Of a stretch of 64,000 bases of DNA, positions 24,981 to 32,844 are shown piece by piece. The DNA is from Ruthenibacterium lactatiformans (GTDB taxonomy: Bacteria; Bacillota; Clostridia; Oscillospirales; Ruminococcaceae), in contig NZ_JXXK01000002.1 of the NCBI RefSeq assembly GCF_000949455.1, forward strand, positions 1-64,000, given 5' to 3'. Below the pieces are notes generated by a model. It saw only the letters and a list, made by a program, of their open reading frames with translations. It had not been told where the DNA came from and made no database searches. Position 1 is the first letter of the stretch; every line of letters begins with the position of its first letter. A program made the translations under genes and the position numbers.

Positions 24981-26605
24981 GACAGATGGTCGGACAAATC
25001 ATAAAAATGCGGGGCGCTCTTTGGGTGAACGCGTTTCTTTATTATTTCAGCCGTCTTTGGATGGTTGGCCGTCTTGTGCCGCCGACGGCCTACGCGGGCT
25101 ACCGTGCAAAAAAAGCGCTTTCCGCTGCGGCGGTGGCCGTCCGGCAGATCATCGACCTGTGCGGCAAACCGCTTTATCTGCTTACATTTCTGCTTTTGCC
25201 GGTCATTCTGCTGGCCGGCAGCCGCCCGCAGTTTGCAGGGCAGGAATTCTCTCTGTTCCTGTCCATGCTGTTTTTCCTCAGCTGTATCCTCGGCGCTTTT
25301 GGCGACAGCCATATTTTCAATGTAACGCGGGAAAAGGTCGCATTTCTCAAATATCTGCACGCCGATGCCCGAAGCTATATTCAGGCTTCTCTTGCGCTGC
25401 GGTATGTGCCGTTTTTCTCCTATTATCTTCCCTTCCTTCTGCTGGCTGCATGGCTTTTCGGCGCGCCGCTGTGGCAGGGCGCGGCCGCCTGGGTTCTGCT
25501 GGCGGCTTTCCGCATGATGAGCGAGGCCTTCCATCTGTTTGTGTTCGACCGCACGGGGCGTGTGCTTGTCCGCAGCACCGGGTACGCCTGGCTCGTCATC
25601 GCCGTGGGGCTGGCGGGGGCATACGTGCCGCCGCTGCTGGGCCTTGATTGGCACATGGGCCTGGCCGCATTTCTGCTGCATCCCGCATCCATATCGGCCT
25701 TTGCCGCGGCAGGTGCGCTGTGCCTTTATTACATCGCCGCCGGATATCCCGGCTATGCACGCAAGCTGCCGCGCTCGCTGGACCTCAACTTTCTTTTGTC
25801 TTCCATGCTCAAAACTGCCTCCGGCTCCTCGTTCAAGGAGGTGGAGGTACGGGAGGCCGACGCCGCGCTTTCTTCGGAAGCGCTGGCAAAGCTCCAGCGC
25901 CTGAAAGGGTACGATTACCTGAACGCGCTGTTCTTTGCGAGGCACCGACGGCAGCTGCTGCGCCCTGTGTGGTACCGCCTGGCCGCTGCGGCGCTGGCCT
26001 TTGCCGCGGCCGCGGCGCTGCGCATCTCCAGCCCGGAACTTGCCGCAGCCCTGAGCCGGAACCTGACCGCTATGCTCCCCTCCTTTGTTTTCATCATGTA
26101 CAGCATCACTGTGGCGGATAAATCCTGCCGCGCCATGTTTTACAACTGCGATAAAGACCTGCTCCGCTATGCCTGGTACCGCAAGCCTAAGGTCATCCTG
26201 CGCAGCTTCGGCATTCGCCTGCGCCGCGTAGCCCTGTACAACGGGCTTGTAGCGGGCGCGCTGTGCCTTGCGGCGGCCGGCTTCTGCCTCATCAGCGGCA
26301 CCGGTATTTTCACCGCGGATCTTGCCCTGTTCTGTGCCGCGCTTCTTTTGCTCTCGCTTTTGTTCACCGCGCACCACCTGTGCCTTTACTACATCTTCCA
26401 GCCCTATTCCGAAAGTCTGAAAACCAAGAACCCTCTGTTTTCGGGCATCCATGCCGCCATGTATCTGCTTTGCTTCGCCTGCCTGCAGATAGAGGTGGGC
26501 GGCAGCTTTTTTACGGCGGTGCTGCTTGGATTCACGGTTTTGTACATTGCCGCCGCACTGGTGCTGGTGTATTTCCGCGCTCCGCGCTCGTTCCGCATAA
26601 AGTAA
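24977..26605 (+). CDS. ABC transporter permease (large polytopic protein)
   Basis: A 542-residue membrane protein with about twelve hydrophobic segments grouped in two blocks (40-275 and 330-540), separated by a soluble stretch around 280-325. It has no strong named motif; identification as permease depends on the 4-base overlap with the ATPase gene and on the topology shared with ABC-2-like permeases. It ends the operon started at the promoter near 24.07 kb. Confidence 0.72.
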   Translation: MRQMVGQIIKMRGALWVNAFLYYFSRLWMVGRLVPPTAYAGYRAKKALSAAAVAVRQIIDLCGKPLYLLTFLLLPVILLAGSRPQFAGQEFSLFLSMLFFLSCILGAFGDSHIFNVTREKVAFLKYLHADARSYIQASLALRYVPFFSYYLPFLLLAAWLFGAPLWQGAAAWVLLAAFRMMSEAFHLFVFDRTGRVLVRSTGYAWLVIAVGLAGAYVPPLLGLDWHMGLAAFLLHPASISAFAAAGALCLYYIAAGYPGYARKLPRSLDLNFLLSSMLKTASGSSFKEVEVREADAALSSEALAKLQRLKGYDYLNALFFARHRRQLLRPVWYRLAAAALAFAAAAALRISSPELAAALSRNLTAMLPSFVFIMYSITVADKSCRAMFYNCDKDLLRYAWYRKPKVILRSFGIRLRRVALYNGLVAGALCLAAAGFCLISGTGIFTADLALFCAALLLLSLLFTAHHLCLYYIFQPYSESLKTKNPLFSGIHAAMYLLCFACLQIEVGGSFFTAVLLGFTVLYIAAALVLVYFRAPRSFRIK

Positions 26606-26634
26606 CATTTTGTATGGCTTCGTCAAAAAAGCCC

Positions 26635-26663
26635 TTGTTCCCGCAAACGTCTTGTGCTATATT
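26635..26663 (+). promoter_or_regulatory. Promoter of the coiled-coil protein gene
   Basis: TTGTTC (26635-26640), 17-base spacer, TATATT (26658-26663), about 30 bases before the start region. Confidence 0.55.
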
Positions 26664-26700
26664 GTTATTAGAAAAATTTACCGCTGGGAGTTGTTGATAG

Positions 26701-27024
26701 ATGGCTGAACAAAAACGTGTCCGCAGGACGCCTGAACAGATCGCCGCCGATATCGACGGGCAGATTTCCAAACTGGAGGAAAACATTCGCGGACTGGAGG
26801 AGAAAAAAATCGCGGCGTGCGCGGAATTTGACGCGAAGATTGCCGCTGTGCAGGAAAAGGCCGCAAAACTGGCCGAGCGCAAAAAAGAAGTGCTTTCCCC
26901 TAAAAAGCGAAAGCCCCGCAAAAGCAAGGCCGAGCGCATCCGGGAGCTTGTAAAGCAGGCTCAGAAGTCCGGAATGAAGCTGGACGAAATCGCGGAAAAG
27001 CTGGGCATGCCCCTTTCTGAGTGA
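26701..27024 (+). CDS. Small basic coiled-coil protein, possible DNA-binding
   Basis: A 107-residue protein without recognised family. Residues 10-65 form a strongly predicted coiled coil (heptads in ISKLEENIRGLEEKKIAA), residues 66-78 are a Lys/Arg/Pro-rich linker (SPKKRKPRKSK), and the C-terminus (80-107, RIRELVKQAQ then LDEIAEKLGM) looks like a helix-turn-helix-type end. The plan of oligomerising coil, basic linker and small DNA-contacting tail is reminiscent of nucleoid-associated proteins, but that is inference. It has its own promoter and terminator. GGGAG lies upstream of the ATG. Confidence 0.75.
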   Translation: MAEQKRVRRTPEQIAADIDGQISKLEENIRGLEEKKIAACAEFDAKIAAVQEKAAKLAERKKEVLSPKKRKPRKSKAERIRELVKQAQKSGMKLDEIAEKLGMPLSE

Positions 27025-27040
27025 ATCCTGTGCAATAGCC

Positions 27041-27074
27041 AAAAGCCGCTGTGAAGCTTTCACGGCGGCTTTTA
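27041..27074 (+). terminator. Intrinsic terminator
   Basis: AAAAGCCGC-T-GTGAA (27041-27055) pairs with TTCAC-G-GCGGCTTTT, with a single G-U pair, ending in a T-run. Confidence 0.85.
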
Positions 27075-27113
27075 TTCTGTGTCCTTATGCAATATTAACA
27101 GTATCGAAAAACT

Positions 27114-27232
27114 CTTAACGGCACGCAAAGCCTTCGCGTCTTATACTGAAATTGTCCGGAATACGGTCTTAATAAAGCCTTTATTTTGGCTTTGCAGCTT
27201 TTTTGCGCGCCCTCCGGCACCTTAACGGCACG
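27114..27232. repeat. Two 12-bp direct repeats before the small membrane protein gene
   Basis: CTTAACGGCACG occurs at 27114-27125 and again at 27221-27232. Each copy lies near a possible -10 (TATACT at 27142, TGATAC at 27246). They could be sites for an OmpR-type regulator. A hairpin CTGCAAAGGGG/CCCCTTTGCAG (about 27258-27292) follows, whose right arm touches the ribosome site of the 77-residue gene. Confidence 0.45.
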
Positions 27233-27305
27233 TTCACAGCGGTTGTGATACACTGAAGCTGCAAAGGGGAACAAGTGTTTTCCCCCTTTGCAGGAGGCTT
27301 TCACA

Positions 27306-27539
27306 ATGATGAACACACAGGCTGTACGTTGTCCCGCAGAATGGTCCCGCCCGGACAAAAGAGAAAAGAGGCGTGCGGCGGTTTCTTTCGCCGCGTTGCG
27401 CAGGAGCATCGCAGCATATCTTGAAACACACACTGCGGCATTCTGGTTTTTCAGCTATATCGGCATACCTGTTCTTCTGCTAAGCGGCGTTTCAGCCCTT
27501 GCATGCCTGTTCGCGCTGCCCATGCTGCTGTTTTGTTGA
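27306..27539 (+). CDS. Small single-TM protein
   Basis: A 77-residue protein with a basic N-terminal half (RPDKREKRRA) and one hydrophobic helix at about 46-77 (FWFFSYIGIPVLLLSGVSAL). AGGAGG lies upstream of ATG 27306; ATG 27309 is equally possible. Not recognised. It lies 100 bases before kdpD but is separated from it by a terminator. A role as membrane partner of KdpD is a guess from position only. Confidence 0.55.
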   Translation: MMNTQAVRCPAEWSRPDKREKRRAAVSFAALRRSIAAYLETHTAAFWFFSYIGIPVLLLSGVSALACLFALPMLLFC

Positions 27540-27555
27540 GCGCACATGCTTTTCA

Positions 27556-27588
27556 CTCCCGCCGCGTAATGTGCGGGAGCTCTTTTTG
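27556..27588 (+). terminator. Intrinsic terminator between the small gene and kdpD
   Basis: CTCCCGC (27556-27562) pairs with GCGGGAG (27573-27579), then CTCTTTTTG. Confidence 0.8.
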
Positions 27589-27643
27589 TTTGCGGAGTTT
27601 ATTTATTTCCAATTTTAGCAAGCGCACGACAGGAGGCGTTTTC

Positions 27644-30388
27644 ATGCAGGACACAAGGCCGGACCCCGACCGGATTTTGCATCAGATCCAGCAGCAAGAG
27701 GCCGATGCGGCGCATGTGCGCGGCAGACTGAAGATATTCTTCGGCTATGCTGCGGGCGTGGGAAAAACCTACGCCATGCTGGAAGCCGCACACGCGGCAC
27801 TCGCGGCGGGAACCGACGTTGTGGCCGGATACATCGAGCCTCACACGCGTCCGGATACGCTCGCCCTGCTGGAGGGACTGGAACAGCTTCCTCCGCTGTG
27901 CGTGGAATACAAAAATGTGACGCTGCGCGAATTTGACCTGGACGCTGCCATCGCACGCCGCCCTGCCCTTCTTCTTGTGGACGAGCTTGCCCATACCAAC
28001 GCGGAGGGCTGCCGGCACCGAAAGCGCTGCCAGGATATCGAAGAATTGCTGGCGCTTGGCATTGATGTGTACACCACCGTGAATGTTCAGCATTTGGAAA
28101 GCCTGAACGACATTGTAGCCGCTGTTACAGGCATTACAGTGCGCGAACGCGTGCCGGACAGTGTGTTCGATAATGCCGATCAGGTGGAGCTGGTGGACAT
28201 CGAACCCGATGACCTTCTGGCCAGGCTGGACAGGGGAAAAGTTTACCGTCCGCTTCAGGCCCGCCGCGCCATGGACCATTTTTTCACCAGAGAGAACCTT
28301 GTGGCGCTGCGGGAGATTGCTCTGCGCCGCACGGCCGACCGTGTGAACCGCCGCGCGGAAAAAGGCAAGGATGCCAGCGCCGGCTATTATACCGGCGAAC
28401 ATATCCTCATCTGTCTGTCATCCTCTCCCTCCAATGCCCGTGTCATCCGCACAGCGGCGCGCCTTTCCGATGCATTTCACGGCCGTTTCACCGCCCTGTT
28501 TGTTGAGGTTCCCGGCACCCGGGAGCTGAATGGCGAGAGCCTCGCCCGCCTGCGCGGCAACCTGCGCCTGGCCGAACAGCTCGGCGCACGCATCGCCACG
28601 ATTTACGGCGAGGACGTCGCCGCGCAAATTGCCGAATACGCACGCGCCAGCGGCGTTTCCAAAATCGTCATTGGACGTTCCAACAACAGACGCGGCATTC
28701 TGCCGCGGCCCACGCTGGTGGAGCAATTGACGGCGCTGGCCCCCAATGTGGATGTGTACATCATTCCGGATAATCTGCCGCCCTACCGCAGACACCGCCG
28801 CGCGCCGCCCGAGCGGCTGACGCCGGCAGATACGTTCAAGACGCTCGGCCTGCTTGGCCTTTCCACCGCGGTGGCACTCGGCTTCGCCGCAATTGGCCTC
28901 AGTGAGGCCAATGTCATTACGGTGTTCATTCTTGGGGTACTGTTTGTTTCCGTTTGCACCGGCAGCCGTATTTACGGTGCCGCTGCTTCATTTTTCAGCG
29001 TGCTTCTGTTCAACTTCTTTTTCACCGTGCCGCGCTTCACGCTCCAGTTCAACGATCCCGGCTATGCCGTCACCTTCGCGATCATGTTCGCCGCATCATT
29101 CATCACCAGCACCCTGACGGTGCGCGCCCAGCGCCAGGCGCGGCAATCCTCCCTAAAGGCCTACCGCACCGAGGTCCTGCTGGAGACCAGCCAGAAGCTG
29201 CAGCAAAGCGAAACGCAGGATGACATCATCCGCCAAATGGCCCGGCAGATGCAGCGCCTTTTGGGGCGCACCATCTGCCTGTACCTGGCCGACGGAAAGA
29301 CGCTGGGCCGCCCAACCGTCTTTCCCACCCCGGACGCCGGCACGGATACCGCTCCCTATATCACACCCGGCGAACAGGCCGTGGCGGAGTGGGTATTCCG
29401 CAACAACAAGCACGCCGGCGCCGGCACGGACACATTGCCCGGCGCGAAGTGCCTCTATCTTGCCGTGCGCAGCCAGGACACGGTGTTCGCGGTGGCGGGT
29501 ATCGCCATGGACCTCGGAGGCCCGCTCGACGTTTACGACCGCAATCTGCTTTTGGCGATGCTGAATGAATTTGCTCTTGCTCTGGAGCGCCAGCAGGCTG
29601 CCGAGGCCCGTAACCGGCTGTTCATCCAGGCCCGCCAGGAGCAGCTGCGCGCCAATCTGCTGCGCGCTGTTTCCCACGATCTGCGCACCCCGCTCACCAG
29701 TATTTCCGGCAACGCCAGCATCCTGATGGGCGGCCCGGAGCTGTTGGACGAGAAGAAAAAACAGCAGCTCTATACCGATATCTATGACGACGCCATGTGG
29801 CTCATCAGCCTTGTGGAAAATCTTCTCACCGTAACGCGCATCGAAAACGGTACCATGCAGCTCACACTGGAGCCGGAGCTCATCGACGAAGTAGCCCAGG
29901 AGGCGCTGCGCCACTTAAACCGCCGCAGCGCGGAGCACACCGTCACGCTCGCTGTCCCCGACGATCTTCTGATGGCCAAAATGGACCCGCAGCTCATCGT
30001 CCAGGTGCTCATCAATCTAACGGACAACGCCATAAAATATACGCCTGCGGGCAGCAGCATTGCAGTGAGCGCACAGCGCAGCGGAGAAACGGTTCGCGTG
30101 GAGGTCGCTGACGACGGCCCCGGCATCCCGGACGCAGCCAAAGAAAAGCTGTTTGAAATGTTTTACACCGCACAGGCAAAGCGCGGCGACGGACGGCGTG
30201 GGCTCGGCCTCGGGCTTTCCCTGTGCCGTTCCATCGTGGAAGCCCACGGCGGCCAGATCGGCGTGCGTGACAACAACCCCCACGGCACTGTATTCTGGTT
30301 CACGCTGCCTGCATCAGACACTCCTTCCGCCCCGCCGCAAAACGGACCGGCTGTACTGCAAAAATGTGTTTTTTCCGATTTCGCTTGA
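27644..30388 (+). CDS. kdpD: KdpD-type sensor histidine kinase
   Basis: A 914-residue KdpD of normal length. Domains in order: KdpD N-terminal domain with GRLKIFFGYAAGVGKTYAML (Walker-like) and LVDELAHTNAEGCRH (1-215), universal-stress-protein-like domain (about 245-370), four TM helices of DUF4118 (400-505), a GAF-like region (530-640), HisKA with His678 in VSHDLRTPLTSISGN, and HATPase_c ending near 895. KdpD senses potassium limitation and ionic stress and phosphorylates KdpE. AGGAGG is seven bases before the ATG. Neither kdpE nor kdpFABC is adjacent, so this copy is an orphan; its partner must be coded elsewhere, or it may serve only as a c-di-AMP or ion sensor. Confidence 0.94.
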   Translation: MQDTRPDPDRILHQIQQQEADAAHVRGRLKIFFGYAAGVGKTYAMLEAAHAALAAGTDVVAGYIEPHTRPDTLALLEGLEQLPPLCVEYKNVTLREFDLDAAIARRPALLLVDELAHTNAEGCRHRKRCQDIEELLALGIDVYTTVNVQHLESLNDIVAAVTGITVRERVPDSVFDNADQVELVDIEPDDLLARLDRGKVYRPLQARRAMDHFFTRENLVALREIALRRTADRVNRRAEKGKDASAGYYTGEHILICLSSSPSNARVIRTAARLSDAFHGRFTALFVEVPGTRELNGESLARLRGNLRLAEQLGARIATIYGEDVAAQIAEYARASGVSKIVIGRSNNRRGILPRPTLVEQLTALAPNVDVYIIPDNLPPYRRHRRAPPERLTPADTFKTLGLLGLSTAVALGFAAIGLSEANVITVFILGVLFVSVCTGSRIYGAAASFFSVLLFNFFFTVPRFTLQFNDPGYAVTFAIMFAASFITSTLTVRAQRQARQSSLKAYRTEVLLETSQKLQQSETQDDIIRQMARQMQRLLGRTICLYLADGKTLGRPTVFPTPDAGTDTAPYITPGEQAVAEWVFRNNKHAGAGTDTLPGAKCLYLAVRSQDTVFAVAGIAMDLGGPLDVYDRNLLLAMLNEFALALERQQAAEARNRLFIQARQEQLRANLLRAVSHDLRTPLTSISGNASILMGGPELLDEKKKQQLYTDIYDDAMWLISLVENLLTVTRIENGTMQLTLEPELIDEVAQEALRHLNRRSAEHTVTLAVPDDLLMAKMDPQLIVQVLINLTDNAIKYTPAGSSIAVSAQRSGETVRVEVADDGPGIPDAAKEKLFEMFYTAQAKRGDGRRGLGLGLSLCRSIVEAHGGQIGVRDNNPHGTVFWFTLPASDTPSAPPQNGPAVLQKCVFSDFA

Positions 30389-30410
30389 CTTGGAGCGAAC
30401 TCCATATGAT
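30385..30410 (+). promoter_or_regulatory. MerR-type promoter element before the aldo/keto reductase
   Basis: TTGACT (30385-30390) directly abuts TGGAG-CGAA-CTCCA (30391-30404), followed by TATGAT (30405-30410). A dyad between the -35 and -10 is the hallmark of MerR-regulated promoters, and GGAG/CTCC dyads with TTGACT are familiar before aldo/keto reductase genes in Firmicutes. The distance to the -10 is shorter than the usual 19-20, so the -10 choice is uncertain. The element overlaps the kdpD stop codon. Confidence 0.5.
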
Positions 30411-30524
30411 AAGCTTTTTCCTGCAAGGCCGCTATGGGCGGGCATGTCTGCCCACAACGGCGTAAAGGCTCGGAAGCTGCCTGTGCAACAGGAAGCCCCC
30501 TATTGTTAAAAAGGAGAAAATACA

Positions 30525-31487
30525 ATGGAATATGTAAAGCTCGGTAATTCACCTCTCACGGTGTCACGCCTTTGCGTAGGCTGCATGAGTTTTGGCGACC
30601 CGGCCAGCCGGATGCACGCCTGGACGCTGGACCCTGCTGAAAGCGAAGAGATCGTGAAGCACGCGCTTTCGCTGGGCATCAACTTCTTCGATACTGCCAA
30701 CACCTACTCAGCGGGTACCAGCGAAGAATACCTGGGCCGCGCCATCCGCAGCAACGTCCCCCGCGACCAGGTCATCCTCGCCTCCAAGGTCTACTTCAAC
30801 GAGGGGCACCTCTCCCGGGAGGCCATCCTGCGCGAGATCGACGGCACGCTGCAGCGGCTGGGCACAGACTATCTGGACCTGTACATCATCCACCGCTTTG
30901 ACGCAGACACGCCCGTCGAGGAGACGATGGAGGCGCTGGACAGCCTTGTACGGGCGGGAAAAGTACGTGCGCTGGGCGCTTCCGCGATGTACGGCTATCA
31001 ATTCTTCAACATGCAGCTTGCAGCGCGGGACAACGGCTGGACGCCATTCGTTTCCATGCAAAACCACTACAACCTGCTCTACCGCGAGGATGAGCGGGAG
31101 CTGATCCCCATTTGCACGCAGCAGAACGTGGCCCGCACCCCGTACAGCCCGTTGGCGGCGGGGCGGCTCTCCCGTTTGGAATGGGACGCAGACACCAAGC
31201 GCAGCCGGACGGACAAAACCGCCGTTTCCAAATATGACAGCACCCGGGAGAGCGACTACGGCATTGTGTTGCGCGTCCATGAGCTTGCCCAAAAGCACGC
31301 CGCCACGATGACACAAATCTCGCTTGCATGGCAGTTTGCCCGCGGCGTGGCCTCACCCATCATCGGCGCCACGAAGGCCCGCTACCTGGATGACGCGGCC
31401 GGTGCGCTGGACGTCCGCTTGAGCGCTGAAGACGTTGCTTATCTGGAAGAGCTGTACGTCCCCCACCGCGTTGTGGGAGCGCTGTGA
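30525..31487 (+). CDS. Aldo/keto reductase
   Basis: A 320-residue NADPH-dependent (beta/alpha)8-barrel oxidoreductase. The catalytic tetrad is complete: Asp56 and Tyr61 in FFDTANTYSAG, Lys88 in LASKVYF and His123 in YIIHRFD. NADPH-site signatures appear late (SPIIGATKARYLDDA). It belongs to the AKR group close to YhdN/versiconal reductase-like enzymes that reduce aldehydes and ketones. AAAAAGGAG precedes the ATG. A MerR-type promoter upstream suggests induction by reactive or electrophilic compounds. It faces the LuxE-LuxC genes across a shared terminator, but there is no evidence that they share a pathway. Confidence 0.94.
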   Translation: MEYVKLGNSPLTVSRLCVGCMSFGDPASRMHAWTLDPAESEEIVKHALSLGINFFDTANTYSAGTSEEYLGRAIRSNVPRDQVILASKVYFNEGHLSREAILREIDGTLQRLGTDYLDLYIIHRFDADTPVEETMEALDSLVRAGKVRALGASAMYGYQFFNMQLAARDNGWTPFVSMQNHYNLLYREDERELIPICTQQNVARTPYSPLAAGRLSRLEWDADTKRSRTDKTAVSKYDSTRESDYGIVLRVHELAQKHAATMTQISLAWQFARGVASPIIGATKARYLDDAAGALDVRLSAEDVAYLEELYVPHRVVGAL

Positions 31488-31512
31488 GTATTTGACCATA
31501 CCATTTTTCCAT

Positions 31513-31546
31513 AAAAGGAGACGCGCTGTGTGGCGCGTCTCCTTTT
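31513..31546. terminator. Bidirectional intrinsic terminator
   Basis: AAAAGGAGACGCGC (31513-31526) and GCGCGTCTCCTTTT (31533-31546) form a perfect 14-bp stem with A/T flanks, between the converging aldo/keto reductase and luxC genes. Confidence 0.93.
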
Positions 31547-31551
31547 GTGTT

Positions 31552-32844
31552 TCAGGGCTCCACCTCCACAATGCGCACATACCGGCGCAGCGGATATTCC
31601 CCATCGTGCGCTTCTCCGCACAGACTCTCAGACATATCTCCCGCACGCGTAATGCGCACAAGGCCGCAGCACATAAGGCGCTGTGCCAGCGCCAAACGGC
31701 GCTCCGGCGCACAAATTAACCCCGCCGTCTGCAGCCTGCCCTTTTCTCTGCGCAGCACCGGCAGCATACGTGCCGCCGGCAGACGCTTGACCGGGCAATT
31801 CCCGAACAATCCCGACAGCACCAGATTGTCATCCAAACACGCTTCAAGGCGGCAAAATTCTCCTCTGTACACGCGTGTGTCCGCCGCTCTTCCCCGTATG
31901 GCTTGCACCATCTCATCCAGATAGCGCCGGAGCGTCTGCTCCGCCGTTTCCTCGATGCCTTCCTGTGGGAAACGCCGTGACGCTTCTTCTAAGTATGGCA
32001 GAAACTTCTCGCAAAAAGCATATACCTGTTCCATGTCCTCTGTATCCAGAAAAATTGTCTGGCAGGAGCTGCACAGCAGCTGCTTTGTCTGAATGATATG
32101 TTCCGCCAGGGCCCGCAGCTCCAGCTGTTCATCCTCGTAGCCGGAGATATAAGCAAAACTCAGCCTGTGCCCCCATTCGATCAATTTTGCTCCCACAGGT
32201 GCAAAACGGCGCACCGCCTCTATAGCCGCATCTCCTCCCCACGTAATGATGCCGTCGCATAGGGCTGCCAGCCTTTGCAACGTAACAACATCACTGGAAG
32301 GCGTGTCGAAGATATAGATATAATCCGCCAATTCCGGTTCGATTTCCAGCATGCAGCGAACCGCTTCAACCGAAAGCCCGCCGTCTGCCTGAGGCAGCTT
32401 GAGCAGATTAATATTACCGGTGAGCAGCCCTTCCGCAAGGCTCAGAACCGGCAGGCCGTCTGCATTGCCCGCGGCAATATGCAGCACTGTGCCCAGCGGC
32501 ACAGCGCGGCATATGCGCCGTGCGCTCCCGTTCGGCGGCGTCAGCGGATACTCACTCCCCAGGTGCATTCCCAGTTCCATGTGCAGACGGTATTCCAGAT
32601 TTTCCCGCCGCAGCATGGCGGTCGCTGTACGCACCGCATCTGTGCGGCGCGAAAGCCCCAGCGCAGCAAGCTGTGCGTCAAACTGTCCGTTTTCGATATG
32701 TCTCCCAAGTGCGTCCAGCGCTGCAATCACCGTTTCTGAGCGCAGCGGCGCGCGGACACGTGTCTCATTGATTTCATCTTCCAGCCGTGCCAGCAGCACT
32801 TCACGTTCTTCTTCGCCGTACAGCTTCCCCTTCGCCAGTATCAT
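31552..32844 (-). CDS. luxC: LuxC-like acyl reductase
   Basis: A 430-residue LuxC-family protein (aldehyde dehydrogenase superfamily), which reduces an acyl group carried as thioester to an aldehyde with NADPH. The N-terminal helical region is followed by a nucleotide-binding segment (VPLGTVLHIAAGNADGLPVL, about 115-134, and ITWGGDAAIEA at 200) and the nucleophile region KQLLCSSCQ, with Cys258 as likely acyl acceptor. The ATG overlaps the luxE stop (ATGA), so the pair is coupled. In marine luminous bacteria LuxC, LuxD and LuxE make the luciferase aldehyde; here luxD and luxAB are absent, so a different aldehyde product is implied. Confidence 0.86.
   Translation of the reverse strand: MILAKGKLYGEEEREVLLARLEDEINETRVRAPLRSETVIAALDALGRHIENGQFDAQLAALGLSRRTDAVRTATAMLRRENLEYRLHMELGMHLGSEYPLTPPNGSARRICRAVPLGTVLHIAAGNADGLPVLSLAEGLLTGNINLLKLPQADGGLSVEAVRCMLEIEPELADYIYIFDTPSSDVVTLQRLAALCDGIITWGGDAAIEAVRRFAPVGAKLIEWGHRLSFAYISGYEDEQLELRALAEHIIQTKQLLCSSCQTIFLDTEDMEQVYAFCEKFLPYLEEASRRFPQEGIEETAEQTLRRYLDEMVQAIRGRAADTRVYRGEFCRLEACLDDNLVLSGLFGNCPVKRLPAARMLPVLRREKGRLQTAGLICAPERRLALAQRLMCCGLVRITRAGDMSESLCGEAHDGEYPLRRYVRIVEVEP

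Noticed and set aside
27114..27305. Possible c-di-AMP (ydaO) or other riboswitch before the kdpD region
   Set aside because: Only a simple hairpin and two short direct repeats are visible; no conserved aptamer strands of a known class.
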